Source of the DNA: Ferruginibacter sp.
Lineage (GTDB): Bacteria > Bacteroidota > Bacteroidia > Chitinophagales > Chitinophagaceae
NCBI GenBank assembly: GCA_028288705.1
Contig: JAQBNH010000006.1
Span: 62,001 to 126,000, forward strand
Reading direction: 5' to 3'
Length of the DNA stretch: 64,000 bases
A program made the position numbers and the translations under genes. This document shows, in pieces, positions 1 to 8,449 of the stretch. The notes below the pieces were generated by a model. The model was given only the letters and a program-made list of their open reading frames with translations. It ran no database searches and was not told the DNA's origin. Each line of letters begins with the position of its first letter. The stretch's first letter is position 1.

Positions 1-338
1 CTTATAACTTTAGCGATAATCTTACGAAAGCTTATAACAATCCGGCAATCACCAACAACCCTGCAATGATTACACTCGCAGCAGGAGTTTATGGTTTATA
101 TACCGGAAATGCAAATAGCGATATCTCGGTAAGAGTTACAGGTAATGCCTCCCTTTCTGATTACCAACGCATCCTTACAACATTAGGCAGTGCCCTTACT
201 GTAGGTCCAACATATTCTGCGAGTGATGTAAACATGGATGGAACAGTCCGCGTTACAGGAACTGCCTCTCTTTCTGATTATTTAAAAATATTAACTGCTT
301 TGGGAAGCGGATTGATCATCGTTAACCAACACCAATAA
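1..338 (+). CDS. Surface protein, 3' end only, with tandem dockerin-like repeats
   Basis: The reading frame (codons from base 3) is open to the left edge, so only the last 111 codons are visible and no start can be given. Two copies of a unit of about 24 residues are seen, each containing VRVTG, then ASLSDY, then an IL-T-LGS helix. The second copy is preceded by SDVNMDG, which resembles the calcium loop of dockerin-like or EF-hand repeats (Asp, Asn and Asp at alternate positions). Such paired units end many large secreted Bacteroidota proteins. There is no type IX sorting domain after them; the protein stops at INQHQ-like residues. The next gene starts 12 bases later, so the two are probably co-transcribed. 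The function of the missing N-terminal part is unknown. Confidence 0.75.
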   Translation, partial: YNFSDNLTKAYNNPAITNNPAMITLAAGVYGLYTGNANSDISVRVTGNASLSDYQRILTTLGSALTVGPTYSASDVNMDGTVRVTGTASLSDYLKILTALGSGLIIVNQHQ

Positions 339-349
339 TAACCATCTTT

Positions 350-1528
350 ATGAAAAAAATATATTGCTTCTTAATAGCGGCGTTTTGTTTCGGTCTGACC
401 AGTTTTGCTCAGCCTTATTTCCAGGCCAGCATGCGTAATGTGGGTAATACGCTCACCTTCTATATCAAACCAACCGGTGGAGATATCCCTGCAATGCGTT
501 TCTCAGCCATTGAATTGTTTTTGAGAGTTGCTACCAGCGCTCCGGCGTTTACGTACGCCCCTACGGCTAATGGCCTTGGCCCTGTTACAGGCGCCATTTT
601 TAACCTGCAACCGGAAAATGGTTATGGTTCAGAAGCAGGTTATTCAATCTATAGTTATGCATGGATTGCCGGTGCCAGCTTCTTACCAGCAGCACCTACT
701 GTTTTCACCAACGGAACAGAGTATCCAATTTTCAGTACAACTGTAAACGGCGCTACGGGCCAACAACTGAGCTCGATAGAACTGATCCACAACACCATCA
801 ACGGTGGTTTTGCTTATGTAAATATCAGCGCATCCAATGGGGATAGTAAAGGGAATGTGGACAACTCGGGTGTGACATTTGGCAATGCTTTTTATGGCCC
901 CGGCTTTACAATGTCTCCTTCCACTTCAGGTGGAACCAACCATTTGCTTCCTTTGGCAGCGGTTCCATTGCCTGTTAAATTTCTTTCCTTCACGGCTACA
1001 AAAAAGAACAACGATGCGGAATTAAACTGGGTTGTTGCCAATGAAAGTTCCTTAACCGATCATTATGAGTTACAGCGCAGTACCAATAATGTTGACTTTG
1101 CTACTTTTACTTCAGTTGCTGCAGGATCTTCCAGCAATGCTAACTATGTAAAACTAGACGCAGAGCTTTCTACCTTCCGTTCTGCTTCCGTTGTTTATTA
1201 TCGTGTTAAGCAGGTTGATCAGGATGGCAAGTTCACTTATTCTGAAATCCGTTCAATAGGGTTAACGAAAGGAAATGCATTTTCTATCTATCCAAACCCT
1301 GTAAGAGACAATGCTACGCTCACACTTGACCTGGATGAAAAAGCAGCAGTCAACGTGAAAGTATTTGATGCCGCCGGCAAAGCAGTGTTGAATAAAAATA
1401 TTAATGCTAACAAAGGTTATAACAAAGAAGTGCTGAACCTGCAATTTTTACCAGCAGGAAAATACTCTGTTCACATAATTACGAACGGTACAGTCGCTAA
1501 AGACATTCCGATCGTTGTAGCTGATTAA
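350..1528 (+). CDS. Secreted protein with type IX (type A) C-terminal sorting domain
   Basis: A 392-residue protein. Residues 1-20 form a signal peptide ending at FAQ. Residues 21-200 are rich in beta strand and I do not recognise them firmly; the pattern of strands, aromatic residues and GNTLTF start is compatible with a cohesin-like beta sandwich, but this is inference. Residues about 208-305 (VPLPVKFLSFTA, then LNWVVANE) are the usual linker module seen before sorting domains. The last 75 residues (YPNPVRDN, VFDAAGKAV, LPAGKYSVHI) are a type A sorting signal that directs export by the type IX system and surface attachment. It follows the dockerin-like gene by 12 bases and ends before a strong terminator. 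Confidence 0.88.
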   Translation: MKKIYCFLIAAFCFGLTSFAQPYFQASMRNVGNTLTFYIKPTGGDIPAMRFSAIELFLRVATSAPAFTYAPTANGLGPVTGAIFNLQPENGYGSEAGYSIYSYAWIAGASFLPAAPTVFTNGTEYPIFSTTVNGATGQQLSSIELIHNTINGGFAYVNISASNGDSKGNVDNSGVTFGNAFYGPGFTMSPSTSGGTNHLLPLAAVPLPVKFLSFTATKKNNDAELNWVVANESSLTDHYELQRSTNNVDFATFTSVAAGSSSNANYVKLDAELSTFRSASVVYYRVKQVDQDGKFTYSEIRSIGLTKGNAFSIYPNPVRDNATLTLDLDEKAAVNVKVFDAAGKAVLNKNINANKGYNKEVLNLQFLPAGKYSVHIITNGTVAKDIPIVVAD

Positions 1529-1555
1529 CCTTTCATACATTCTTCTTCATACATA

Positions 1556-1587
1556 AGGCTTCGCTCATTTTGAGCGGGGCTTTTTTG
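1556..1587 (+). terminator. Rho-independent terminator of the cargo operon
   Basis: A ten-pair stem GCTTCGCTCA / TGAGCGGGGC (two G-U pairs) with a three-base loop, followed by six T residues. It lies 28 bases after the stop of the sorting-domain protein. Confidence 0.85.
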
Positions 1588-1602
1588 TTGACATCCGGGC
1601 AC

Positions 1603-1630
1603 AAAAAAAGCGCTTCGTGGGAAGCGCCGT
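1603..1630 (-). terminator. Rho-independent terminator of the sigma factor gene
   Basis: The stem GCGCTTC / GAAGCGC encloses a GTGG loop. Read on the minus strand it is followed by seven T residues. It sits about 20 bases past the sigma factor stop codon and stands back to back with the preceding terminator, so the two transcription units converge and end separately. Confidence 0.85.
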
Positions 1631-1647
1631 ATTAATAAAATGTAGTG

Positions 1648-2517
1648 TTACGCACCGAGATAGCTGCGAAGCAATTTACACCTGGATGTACTGCGTAATT
1701 TCGTGATCGCCTTATCTTTAATCTGCCGTACCCTTTCCCGCGTGAGGCTAAAACGTTCGCCGATATCTTCGAGGCTTAGCGGGTGATCAATCCCCAATCC
1801 GAAGAAATAACGGATCACTTCTTTTTGCCTTTCAGTTAAAGTACTTAAAGAACGTTCAATTTCTGTATGAAGTGAAGCTGTTACTACTAAGGCGTTATCG
1901 GTTCCTACTGCGTCATGATTGATCAGCACATCTACCAGCGTGCTGTCTTCTCCGTCAGATAAAGGCTGATCCATACTTACGTGCCTTGCCGCAACACCCA
2001 AAGTGGCGGCAACCTCTTCAGTTTCTATGTCCAGAAAAATCGCCAGTTCTTCCGGTGTTGGCTCCCGTTCGAATTCCTGTTCCAGTTGTGAATAGGCTTT
2101 ACTGATTCGATTGGTTAGTCCCACTTTGTTTAACGGTAAACGAACGATCCGGGATTGCTCGGCAAGTGCCTGCAAAATACTTTGGCGGATCCACCATACT
2201 GCGTAGGAGATAAATTTAAAACCCCTTGTCTCATCGAAACGCTGCGCTGCTTTGATCAGGCCAAGATTGCCTTCGTTGATAAGATCAGGCAGGGTTAGTC
2301 CCTGGTTTTGGTATTGTTTCGCAACTGAGACAACGAAACGAAGATTTGCTTTAGTCAGTTTTTCCAGTGCTGCCTGGTCACCCTTTTTTATGAGTAAGGC
2401 TAAACGAACTTCTTCTTCGGGAGAGATCAATTCCACTTTTCCAATTTCCTGCAAATATTTTTCTAAACTCTGGCTTTCACGGTTGGTGATAGACTTAGTT
2501 ATTTTCAGCTGACGCAT
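1648..2517 (-). CDS. rpoD: Primary RNA polymerase sigma factor (Bacteroidota RpoD/SigA type)
   Basis: Housekeeping sigma-70 factor of about 289 residues, the usual short length in Bacteroidota, which lack the long region 1.1. Region 1.2 is at about 17-45 ([13 protein letters not shown]), region 2 at 58-130 ([33 protein letters not shown]), region 3 at 140-215 and region 4 at 228-285 with the helix-turn-helix [21 protein letters not shown] chose the start at 2517 because the family begins [11 protein letters not shown]; an ATG two codons upstream (2523) is also possible. It directs recognition of the TAnnTTTG-type promoters seen elsewhere in the window. It is monocistronic, with its own terminator, and divergent from the START-like gene. 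Confidence 0.97.
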   Translation of the reverse strand: MRQLKITKSITNRESQSLEKYLQEIGKVELISPEEEVRLALLIKKGDQAALEKLTKANLRFVVSVAKQYQNQGLTLPDLINEGNLGLIKAAQRFDETRGFKFISYAVWWIRQSILQALAEQSRIVRLPLNKVGLTNRISKAYSQLEQEFEREPTPEELAIFLDIETEEVAATLGVAARHVSMDQPLSDGEDSTLVDVLINHDAVGTDNALVVTASLHTEIERSLSTLTERQKEVIRYFFGLGIDHPLSLEDIGERFSLTRERVRQIKDKAITKLRSTSRCKLLRSYLGA

Positions 2518-2658
2518 ACTCATAAACAGGTAATTTTAAGGGTTAAACAGAACAGTTTCTTTGGATTCGCAGGATGTTTAAGAAAAGTATTTTGTTAACG
2601 TAATTTAAGCTATTTTTAATATGTGTCAAAAAAAATATTTTAATTAAATCGCATATCT

Positions 2659-2701
2659 GGTTCGGCTGAAACCCCCGTAAATAAAGTATTATAGCCGAAT
2701 C
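2659..2701. promoter_or_regulatory. Inverted repeat between the divergent rpoD and START-like genes
   Basis: TTCGGCT (2661-2667) is repeated inverted as AGCCGAA (2693-2699). The pairing can be extended by one G-T and one G-C pair to nine, around a loop of about 25 bases. It is the only GC-containing structure in an otherwise AT-rich 263-base divergent intergenic region. It could be an operator or a leader hairpin of either gene; nothing in the sequence decides this. Confidence 0.4.
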
Positions 2702-2780
2702 GTAAAATAAGTGAGTAAATATTTTGCCACGTTAATAATTTTTTTATAATTGCATGGTTCAATGACCTTAATAAATTAGA

Positions 2781-3161
2781 ATGAGTAAGAAAGTTTTATA
2801 TACACTCGAATATCCTGTCCGTTGTTCTCCGGGGATCCTCTACGAATTTTTGAGCACTCCCGCCGGCTTACAGGAATGGTTCGCAGACAAGGTTGATGAG
2901 CAGGATGGCGTGTTTACTTTTGGCTGGAACGGTACGGAAGACAAAGCAGATTTACTGGAAAAAGAAGATGCAAAATTTATCCGTTTTCATTGGACGCATT
3001 CACACAAAGATGAATATTTTGAATTTTTGATTGAAAAATCTGAGGTTACGAATCAAACAATACTGATCGTAAAAGATTTTGCAGAAAAGAAAGATATCAA
3101 AGATCAGAGCCAGCTGTGGGAATACCAGGTTAAAGACCTGTTCCACCGTGTTGGCAGCTAA
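2781..3161 (+). CDS. START-like (SRPBCC/AHSA1-type) domain protein
   Basis: A 126-residue soluble protein without signal peptide. The N-terminal strand-helix pattern (YTLEYPVRCSPGILYEFLSTPAGLQEWFADKV) and the later FHWTH segment match the small helix-grip fold proteins of the START-like/AHSA1 group common in Bacteroidota. The fold has a hydrophobic cavity for a small ligand, but the ligand of this subfamily is not known to me. The gene is divergent from rpoD and its last four bases overlap the end of the convergent downstream gene. Confidence 0.82.
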   Translation: MSKKVLYTLEYPVRCSPGILYEFLSTPAGLQEWFADKVDEQDGVFTFGWNGTEDKADLLEKEDAKFIRFHWTHSHKDEYFEFLIEKSEVTNQTILIVKDFAEKKDIKDQSQLWEYQVKDLFHRVGS

Positions 3162-3760
3162 TCCTTTACCAGCTCCAGGATCTTAACATAAGCATCGTCC
3201 AATAAAAGGTCCATGCTTTCCAATTGCTGCAGATCATATTTCAGGGCAACCTTCATAAAGTTTTTCTCAAATAACCATGTTCCGCCGGCTCCCTGCAAAT
3301 CTGTTGCAGGCCGATAATTATCTTCTGCGAAATCATGTTTCCAGGGATCGCTGCTTACACAGATGAAGAAATCTGCAGGGTTATTTTGCAGGCGTGTGCG
3401 TATCCTGCCACGATATTCATTTAGGAAACTCCCGGAAAGCTGTAGTGTAATGCTGCAAAAATGGCCCCACCAAAACATTGTGCGTAAAGCAAAAATGTCC
3501 TCCTTTCCAAAGACGGATGGATAATCCATCATCAGGTATGGGTAACCGTTGTAATTTTCACCGCGCGCAATTTTGGGTAAAGCATAATGCAGGCGCTCAT
3601 CCTGCAGACTGCCTGTTACCAGGTTTTTGATGATCGCCACGCGCTGTTCCAGCAAAGCCGCTACTTTCTGTAACAGTGCTGTTTTCGTTAAAATAATTTC
3701 CTTGTCCTGCGCGAGTTTCAGTTCCCGTTCAGAAAACGTTATTTTTGTTGGAGGAGCCAT
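3158..3760 (-). CDS. Conserved hypothetical protein, soluble, 200 aa
   Basis: I do not recognise this family. The protein is cytoplasmic by appearance: no signal peptide or membrane segment, a charged helical N-terminus (residues 10-60) and an aromatic-rich middle (MFWWGHFCSITLQLSG, about residues 93-110), ending in a Leu/Asp-rich helix. The ATG at 3760 lies 44 bases before the divergent LptF/G start, so the two probably share a compact promoter region. The 3' end overlaps the START-like gene by four bases in convergent orientation. Clean frame and normal codon use support a real gene. Confidence 0.7.
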   Translation of the reverse strand: MAPPTKITFSERELKLAQDKEIILTKTALLQKVAALLEQRVAIIKNLVTGSLQDERLHYALPKIARGENYNGYPYLMMDYPSVFGKEDIFALRTMFWWGHFCSITLQLSGSFLNEYRGRIRTRLQNNPADFFICVSSDPWKHDFAEDNYRPATDLQGAGGTWLFEKNFMKVALKYDLQQLESMDLLLDDAYVKILELVKD

Positions 3761-3804
3761 CGGGAACTTTTACGATAAGGTTCAAAAATAAGCTACAGCG
3801 AATA

Positions 3805-5238
3805 ATGATCAAGAAATTAGATATACTTATCATCAAATCTTTCCTTGGCCCATTTATCATCACGTTCTTTATTGCACTGTTTGTGCTGATGATGCAAATT
3901 CTTTGGAAATACATTGATGACCTTGTGGGAAAAGGGCTGGACTTCATCACAATCGGGCAGTTTTTATGGTATGCGAGCGCCTCACTCCTTACATTAGCTA
4001 TGCCCATCGCCATCCTGATCTCGTCTATCATGACGTTTGGTAACCTCGGAGAAAGTTTTGAATTAGTGGCAATAAAATCTTCGGGTATTTCTTTGCTGCG
4101 TTTTATGCGGCCGCTCATGTTTATCGCCTTGTTATTTTGCGGCATCACGTTCTTGTTTGCCAATTATGTAATCCCCTATAGCCAGCTCAAATTCGTGACG
4201 CTGTACAATGATATTTTTTATAAAAAACCGGCATTCGATTTAAAGGAAGGCGTGTTCTTTACGCATATTCCGAATTATGCCATCAAGGTGGCAAAAAAAG
4301 ATGCCGACGGAAAAACGATTCGCGATGTATTGATCTACGAGCAATCACCGGGCGTACAGGACAACAGTATCATTGCTGAATATGGTACAATGACAACTTC
4401 TGCTGACAAAAATTTCCTGGAGTTTAATTTGCACAACGGCTATCGTTACCAGGAACGTGGCGCCATCGGCGATACGAGTACCGAATATATCCGGCTGGGT
4501 TTTAAAGAATTTAAAAAATTATTTGATCTCTCAGTTTTCCAAAAACAACAAACGCCCGACAGCGTGTTTCGCAACAATTATAAAATGCTCAGCGCAAGGC
4601 AACTTGGAAAAAATATCGATTCTCTTCAAAAAACTGATGACAGCCTGGGGCGCAAAAATGATCGCTTCATCGCCAATTATCTTCATTATGCAAATGTGAA
4701 AGACAGCTTTTGGAAATTAAAAACATTGAGCACTTCTGCCAACCTAAAAATTCCTGATTCTGCGCAGCAGCTCGTTTACGACAAATCTTTCGCGACGCTT
4801 TCAGAGATTAAAAACCAGTTCCAGTTTAACACAGCTGAATCACTTGAACGCGAAAAAAATATTCGCTACCACAAAATTGAATGGCATCGCAAATTCTCGT
4901 TTTCGTTAGCATGTATGGTACTTTTTTTCATCGGCGCACCGCTTGGCTCCATTATCAGGAAAGGTGGATTGGGCATGCCGTTAGTTGTGGCGATCGTTTT
5001 CTTTCTTTTATTCCATTTGCTCAATATGTTTGGCGAAAAGTTTGTGAAAGAGAATATCGCCTCACCATTTGTTGGAATGTGGTTATCTATTATTGTGCTG
5101 ACGCCGGTGGGGATATTTCTAACTTACAAAGCGATGCACGATTCGCAGTTGTTCAGTAAAGAATTTTACCATCGCAGCTATAAAAGAATAAAGTTGTTGT
5201 TGGGTCGCAAAAGAAAAGATTATTCCGTTCAAATTTAA
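3805..5238 (+). CDS. LptF/LptG family permease (YjgP/YjgQ)
   Basis: Inner-membrane permease of about 477 residues. It has three hydrophobic helices in the first 140 residues (IITFFIALFVLMMQILW, LLTLAMPIAILISSIM, MFIALLFCGITFLFANYVI), a periplasmic domain of about 200 residues, and three more helices near the C-terminus (SLACMVLFFIGAPLG, VVAIVFFLLFHLL, MWLSIIVLTPVGIFL). This is the topology of the LptFG proteins that move lipopolysaccharide out of the inner membrane with the LptB ATPase. The frame is open from 3745, but I chose the ATG at 3805 because MIKKLDILIIKSFLGPF matches the family start and the upstream part is polar and overlaps the divergent gene. Twelve bases separate it from the dismutase gene. 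Confidence 0.92.
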   Translation: MIKKLDILIIKSFLGPFIITFFIALFVLMMQILWKYIDDLVGKGLDFITIGQFLWYASASLLTLAMPIAILISSIMTFGNLGESFELVAIKSSGISLLRFMRPLMFIALLFCGITFLFANYVIPYSQLKFVTLYNDIFYKKPAFDLKEGVFFTHIPNYAIKVAKKDADGKTIRDVLIYEQSPGVQDNSIIAEYGTMTTSADKNFLEFNLHNGYRYQERGAIGDTSTEYIRLGFKEFKKLFDLSVFQKQQTPDSVFRNNYKMLSARQLGKNIDSLQKTDDSLGRKNDRFIANYLHYANVKDSFWKLKTLSTSANLKIPDSAQQLVYDKSFATLSEIKNQFQFNTAESLEREKNIRYHKIEWHRKFSFSLACMVLFFIGAPLGSIIRKGGLGMPLVVAIVFFLLFHLLNMFGEKFVKENIASPFVGMWLSIIVLTPVGIFLTYKAMHDSQLFSKEFYHRSYKRIKLLLGRKRKDYSVQI

Positions 5239-5249
5239 ATAATAACATT

Positions 5250-6008
5250 ATGGAAAAAGGTTCAGGACTAAACAGGAGAAAATTTTTGACCAGTACAGCT
5301 AAAGGCTCTATTGCAGTAGGATTGGGCTTCACCGCGCTGCCGGAGTTGTTAAGCTCGTGCAGCAACACGAAAAAAATCGTTTCCGTTCCTTTTGCTACCA
5401 GTTTTACACAACAACCTCTTCCCTATAAATACAATGCGCTGGAAAATGTGATTGACGCGCAAACGATGGAATTGCATTACAGTAAACATGGGGCAGCTTA
5501 TGCAAAAAGTTTAGGCGAAGCCGTTATTGCAGAAAAACTGAGCTCCGGCACTTCATTGGAAAATATCCTACAGAACATTTCTAAATATTCGGTGAAGATG
5601 CGCAACAATGCCGGCGGACATTATAATCATGAAATGTTCTGGCAGTCGATGCGTCCTAAAACTTCCGACAATAAGCCGTCTGGCAAATTATTAGCAGCAA
5701 TCGAACAGCAGTTTGGTTCATTCGCGAACTTAAAATCGAAATTCAGTGATGCTGCAAAAACACGTTTCGGAAGTGGTTGGGCATGGCTTTATACGGACAG
5801 TACGAAAATGCTGAAAATTGGGAGTTCTGCAAACCAGGATAACCCGCTAATGGATATCAGTGAAATCAAAGGGTTTCCAGTTCTCGGCCTCGATGTATGG
5901 GAACACGCTTATTATTTGAAGTATCAAAACAAAAGAGCAGACTACGTAGACAATTGGTGGAATGTGGTGAACTGGGATTATGTTCAGCAACGATATGAGG
6001 CTATATGA
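5250..6008 (+). CDS. Iron/manganese superoxide dismutase with Tat-like, lipoprotein-like leader
   Basis: A 252-residue Fe/Mn superoxide dismutase. Metal ligands are visible as the His of MELHYSKHG, the His of GGHYNHEMFW, and the Asp and His of DVWEHAYY; GSGWAWL is also conserved. The usual HxxKHH near the first ligand reads HYSKHG, so the second His of that pair is Gly. The N-terminus is unusual: NRRKFLT (twin arginine) is followed by a hydrophobic stretch and LLSSC, a lipobox-like Cys at about residue 36. This suggests export of the folded enzyme by the Tat system and lipid anchoring, so it would detoxify superoxide outside the cytoplasm. It overlaps the next gene by four bases (ATGA). Confidence 0.93.
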   Translation: MEKGSGLNRRKFLTSTAKGSIAVGLGFTALPELLSSCSNTKKIVSVPFATSFTQQPLPYKYNALENVIDAQTMELHYSKHGAAYAKSLGEAVIAEKLSSGTSLENILQNISKYSVKMRNNAGGHYNHEMFWQSMRPKTSDNKPSGKLLAAIEQQFGSFANLKSKFSDAAKTRFGSGWAWLYTDSTKMLKIGSSANQDNPLMDISEIKGFPVLGLDVWEHAYYLKYQNKRADYVDNWWNVVNWDYVQQRYEAI

Positions 6009-6556
6009 TTTCGCGTAAGAGCTGGTGGATACTGATCTGTATCAACCTGGTAATGATCGTGCTGATGACGCTTTCCGGCAGCCCTTTGAAAAATAAGGCA
6101 ACACCTGATGGTATTATTAATCTTGAGCTGGCTGAAGATTCAGCAGCCGTTCAGAATACACTGAATGTTTGGTCAAATGACATTAGCCAGGAAAAAGATT
6201 TGCTTAATGTTGCCCGCGAAAATACTTACCTGGATTTCCTTTTTCTTGCCTGCTATACAGCCCTGTTTTATTTCGCCTGCAAACATTTAGGAAACTCATT
6301 TATCAAGGGCTCGCTGGCTGAAAGGGCTTGCAAAGTAATGGCTGTTATTGCGATTCTTGCCGGCGTGCTCGACCTGGTTGAAAATGGAGGCATGTTACTT
6401 TATTTAAAGTCAGAAGTTACCAGGGATGTTGTAAGGATTACCCACGCAGCTTCATTGGCTAAGTGGCTATTAGTAGTATTAATGGTGATTTTTATCCCGC
6501 TCATGTTTATATACCGATCTCTGATTGCAAAAAATAGCGGGTTCCGCCGTAATTGA
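6005..6556 (+). CDS. Hypothetical four-helix membrane protein
   Basis: A 183-residue protein I cannot assign. Hydrophobic helices are seen at about residues 7-24, 76-93, 108-128 and 150-170. Between the first two lies a polar loop of about 50 residues, probably periplasmic. It is translationally coupled to the superoxide dismutase by an ATGA overlap, so a role linked to that exported enzyme or simply the same operon is possible. No motif indicates an enzymatic function. Confidence 0.75.
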   Translation: MISRKSWWILICINLVMIVLMTLSGSPLKNKATPDGIINLELAEDSAAVQNTLNVWSNDISQEKDLLNVARENTYLDFLFLACYTALFYFACKHLGNSFIKGSLAERACKVMAVIAILAGVLDLVENGGMLLYLKSEVTRDVVRITHAASLAKWLLVVLMVIFIPLMFIYRSLIAKNSGFRRN

Positions 6557-6779
6557 CTCAGCCTTTGCATCTAACATCCAAAGAATTAGCGGATGAAATA
6601 CACAAAGGCTGATGAATTGACAAGCAATCGTGATGCAAATGTAAAGGTCTGGCGACAACTTTTCCAAAACAATTCTACAAAATTTTCGTAAAGTTTTCCT
6701 TATACACTTAAGAAAAATACGAGCCTGAAAAACAGGTATATTCGTGGCCACAATTAATCACTACAATTAAAATTTACCT

Positions 6780-8159
6780 ATGCAGGTTTGGAAAGATTAT
6801 CAGGAAAAAAACAAAGACCGGTTTCTTGCGGAGTTACTTGATCTATTACGCATCCCGAGTGTGAGTGCCAAGACAGAACACAAAAATGATATGATCAAAT
6901 GTGCCGATGCGATCAAAGCAAGATTACTGGAGGCCGGAGCAGATAAAGTAGAGATATATCCAACAGACGGACATCCGATTGTTTATGGAGAGAAAATTGT
7001 TGACCCGTCCAAACCAACTGTGTTAGTTTACGGGCATTACGATGTGCAGCCTGCAGAGCCGCTGGAGCTTTGGAAGAGCGGGCCCTTCGAACCGACGATT
7101 ATTGACGGAAAGATATTTGCACGCGGAAGTTGCGATGATAAAGGACAGGTGTATATGCATGTTAAGGCCTTGGAGATTCTGGTGCAAACGGGAACCCTCA
7201 ACAACAATATCAAATTTTGCATTGAGGGAGAAGAGGAAGTTGGATCGCCTAACCTTGGGAAATTTGTCGCGTCGCACAAAGATTTATTGAAAGCTGACTG
7301 CGTGTTGATCAGCGATAGTGCTATGATCAGCCTGGATACACCAAGTATAGATATCGGCGTTCGTGGATTAAGTTATATTGAGGTTGAAGTAACCGGCCCC
7401 AACCGTGATTTGCACAGTGGTGTCTATGGGGGCGCAGTTGCGAACCCGATAACAATTCTGGCAAAAATGATTGCCTCCCTGCATGACGAAAATAACCATA
7501 TCACGATCCCGGGTTTTTACAACGATGTAGTAGTAGCTACGAAAGAAGAACGGGAACTGATGGCGAAGGCGCCTTATGATGAAGAAGAATTTAAAACCGA
7601 CCTCGGCGTTCAGGAACTCTGGGGAGAAAAGGATTTTTCTACCAACGAACGGACAGGTATTCGTCCAACGATCGAATTGAATGGTATCTGGGGTGGTTAT
7701 ACGGGCGAAGGAGCAAAAACGGTTTTACCTTCAAAAGCTTTTGCAAAAATTTCTGCAAGATTGGTCCCGAACCAAACATCTGAAAAGATCACGGAGATAC
7801 TCATTGATCACCTTCAAAAGATTGCGCCGCCCTATGTTACGGTAAAGGCAACCTTGCATCACGGAGGTGAGCCATACATGACGCCAATCGATAGTGTTGC
7901 CTACCAGGCAGCAGCAAAGGCAATGGAAACAACATTCGGAAAAGCCCCGATCCCGGTACGCGGTGGTGGAAGTATTCCTATTTGCGCGTTGTTTGAAAAA
8001 GAATTGGGGATTAAGATCGTGTTCATGGGTTTTGGGCTCGATAGTGATAATCTACATAGCCCAAATGAGAAATTCAATCTGGCTAACTTTTATAAAGGCA
8101 TTGAAACGATCCCTTATTTCCACCAGTACTTTACTGAAATGGCATATATGGTTAGTTGA
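6780..8159 (+). CDS. M20 family dipeptidase
   Basis: A 459-residue zinc peptidase of the M20 (CNDP-like dipeptidase) family, which cleaves short peptides in the cytoplasm. Metal-binding and catalytic motifs occur in the expected order: GHYDVQP, GSCDDKG, EGEEEVGS with the general base Glu, the Asp of LISDSAM, and HSPNE near the C-terminus. The dimerisation or lid domain lies between about residues 200 and 320 (VTGPNRDLHSGVYGG). There is no signal peptide. The gene is single. A TATATTCG sequence at about 6738-6745 resembles the Bacteroidota -7 element and lies 35 bases before the ATG. Confidence 0.94.
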   Translation: MQVWKDYQEKNKDRFLAELLDLLRIPSVSAKTEHKNDMIKCADAIKARLLEAGADKVEIYPTDGHPIVYGEKIVDPSKPTVLVYGHYDVQPAEPLELWKSGPFEPTIIDGKIFARGSCDDKGQVYMHVKALEILVQTGTLNNNIKFCIEGEEEVGSPNLGKFVASHKDLLKADCVLISDSAMISLDTPSIDIGVRGLSYIEVEVTGPNRDLHSGVYGGAVANPITILAKMIASLHDENNHITIPGFYNDVVVATKEERELMAKAPYDEEEFKTDLGVQELWGEKDFSTNERTGIRPTIELNGIWGGYTGEGAKTVLPSKAFAKISARLVPNQTSEKITEILIDHLQKIAPPYVTVKATLHHGGEPYMTPIDSVAYQAAAKAMETTFGKAPIPVRGGGSIPICALFEKELGIKIVFMGFGLDSDNLHSPNEKFNLANFYKGIETIPYFHQYFTEMAYMVS

Positions 8160-8257
8160 CATCTGACAATACGGGAAATTGGAGTGAATTTTTCAAAGAT
8201 TTGTTTTAAAATCATTTCCTCATGTAGGTAAATATCTTTATTTTTGCCGCCCGAAAG

Positions 8258-8331
8258 GCCGGGGTAGCTCAGCTGGTTAGAGCATCGGATTCATAACCCG
8301 AAGGTCGGCAGTTCAAGTCTGCTCTCCGGTA
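8258..8331 (+). tRNA. tRNA-Met (anticodon CAU)
   Basis: A 74-base cloverleaf: acceptor GCCGGGG pairs with CTCCGGT, D-arm GCTC...GAGC, anticodon loop TTCATAA, T-arm GGCAG-TTCAAGT-CTGCT, discriminator A; CCA is not encoded. CAU also occurs in lysidine-modified tRNA-Ile2, which sequence alone does not exclude; the body looks like the elongator Met form. A TATTTTTG element at 8239-8246 lies 11 bases upstream. Confidence 0.92.
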
Positions 8332-8333
8332 CT

Positions 8334-8371
8334 AAGCTCAAATTCTTATTTATAAGGGTTTGAGCTTTTTT
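8334..8371 (+). terminator. Terminator after tRNA-Met
   Basis: AAGCTCAAA and TTTGAGCTT form a nine-pair stem around a 16-base loop, followed at once by further T residues. It begins three bases after the tRNA discriminator base. Confidence 0.8.
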
Positions 8372-8449
8372 ATTTTAGCTGATTAAGGCCCTTTCATTTC
8401 TTCTTGCAGAAAACTGGCACGTTATTTAACCTTTTTCTTAAAATGGATT

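Noticed and set aside
3729..4163. Minus-strand open frame of 144 codons opposite the LptF/G gene
   Set aside because: It lies wholly within the coding strand complement of a clear family member and has no recognisable features.
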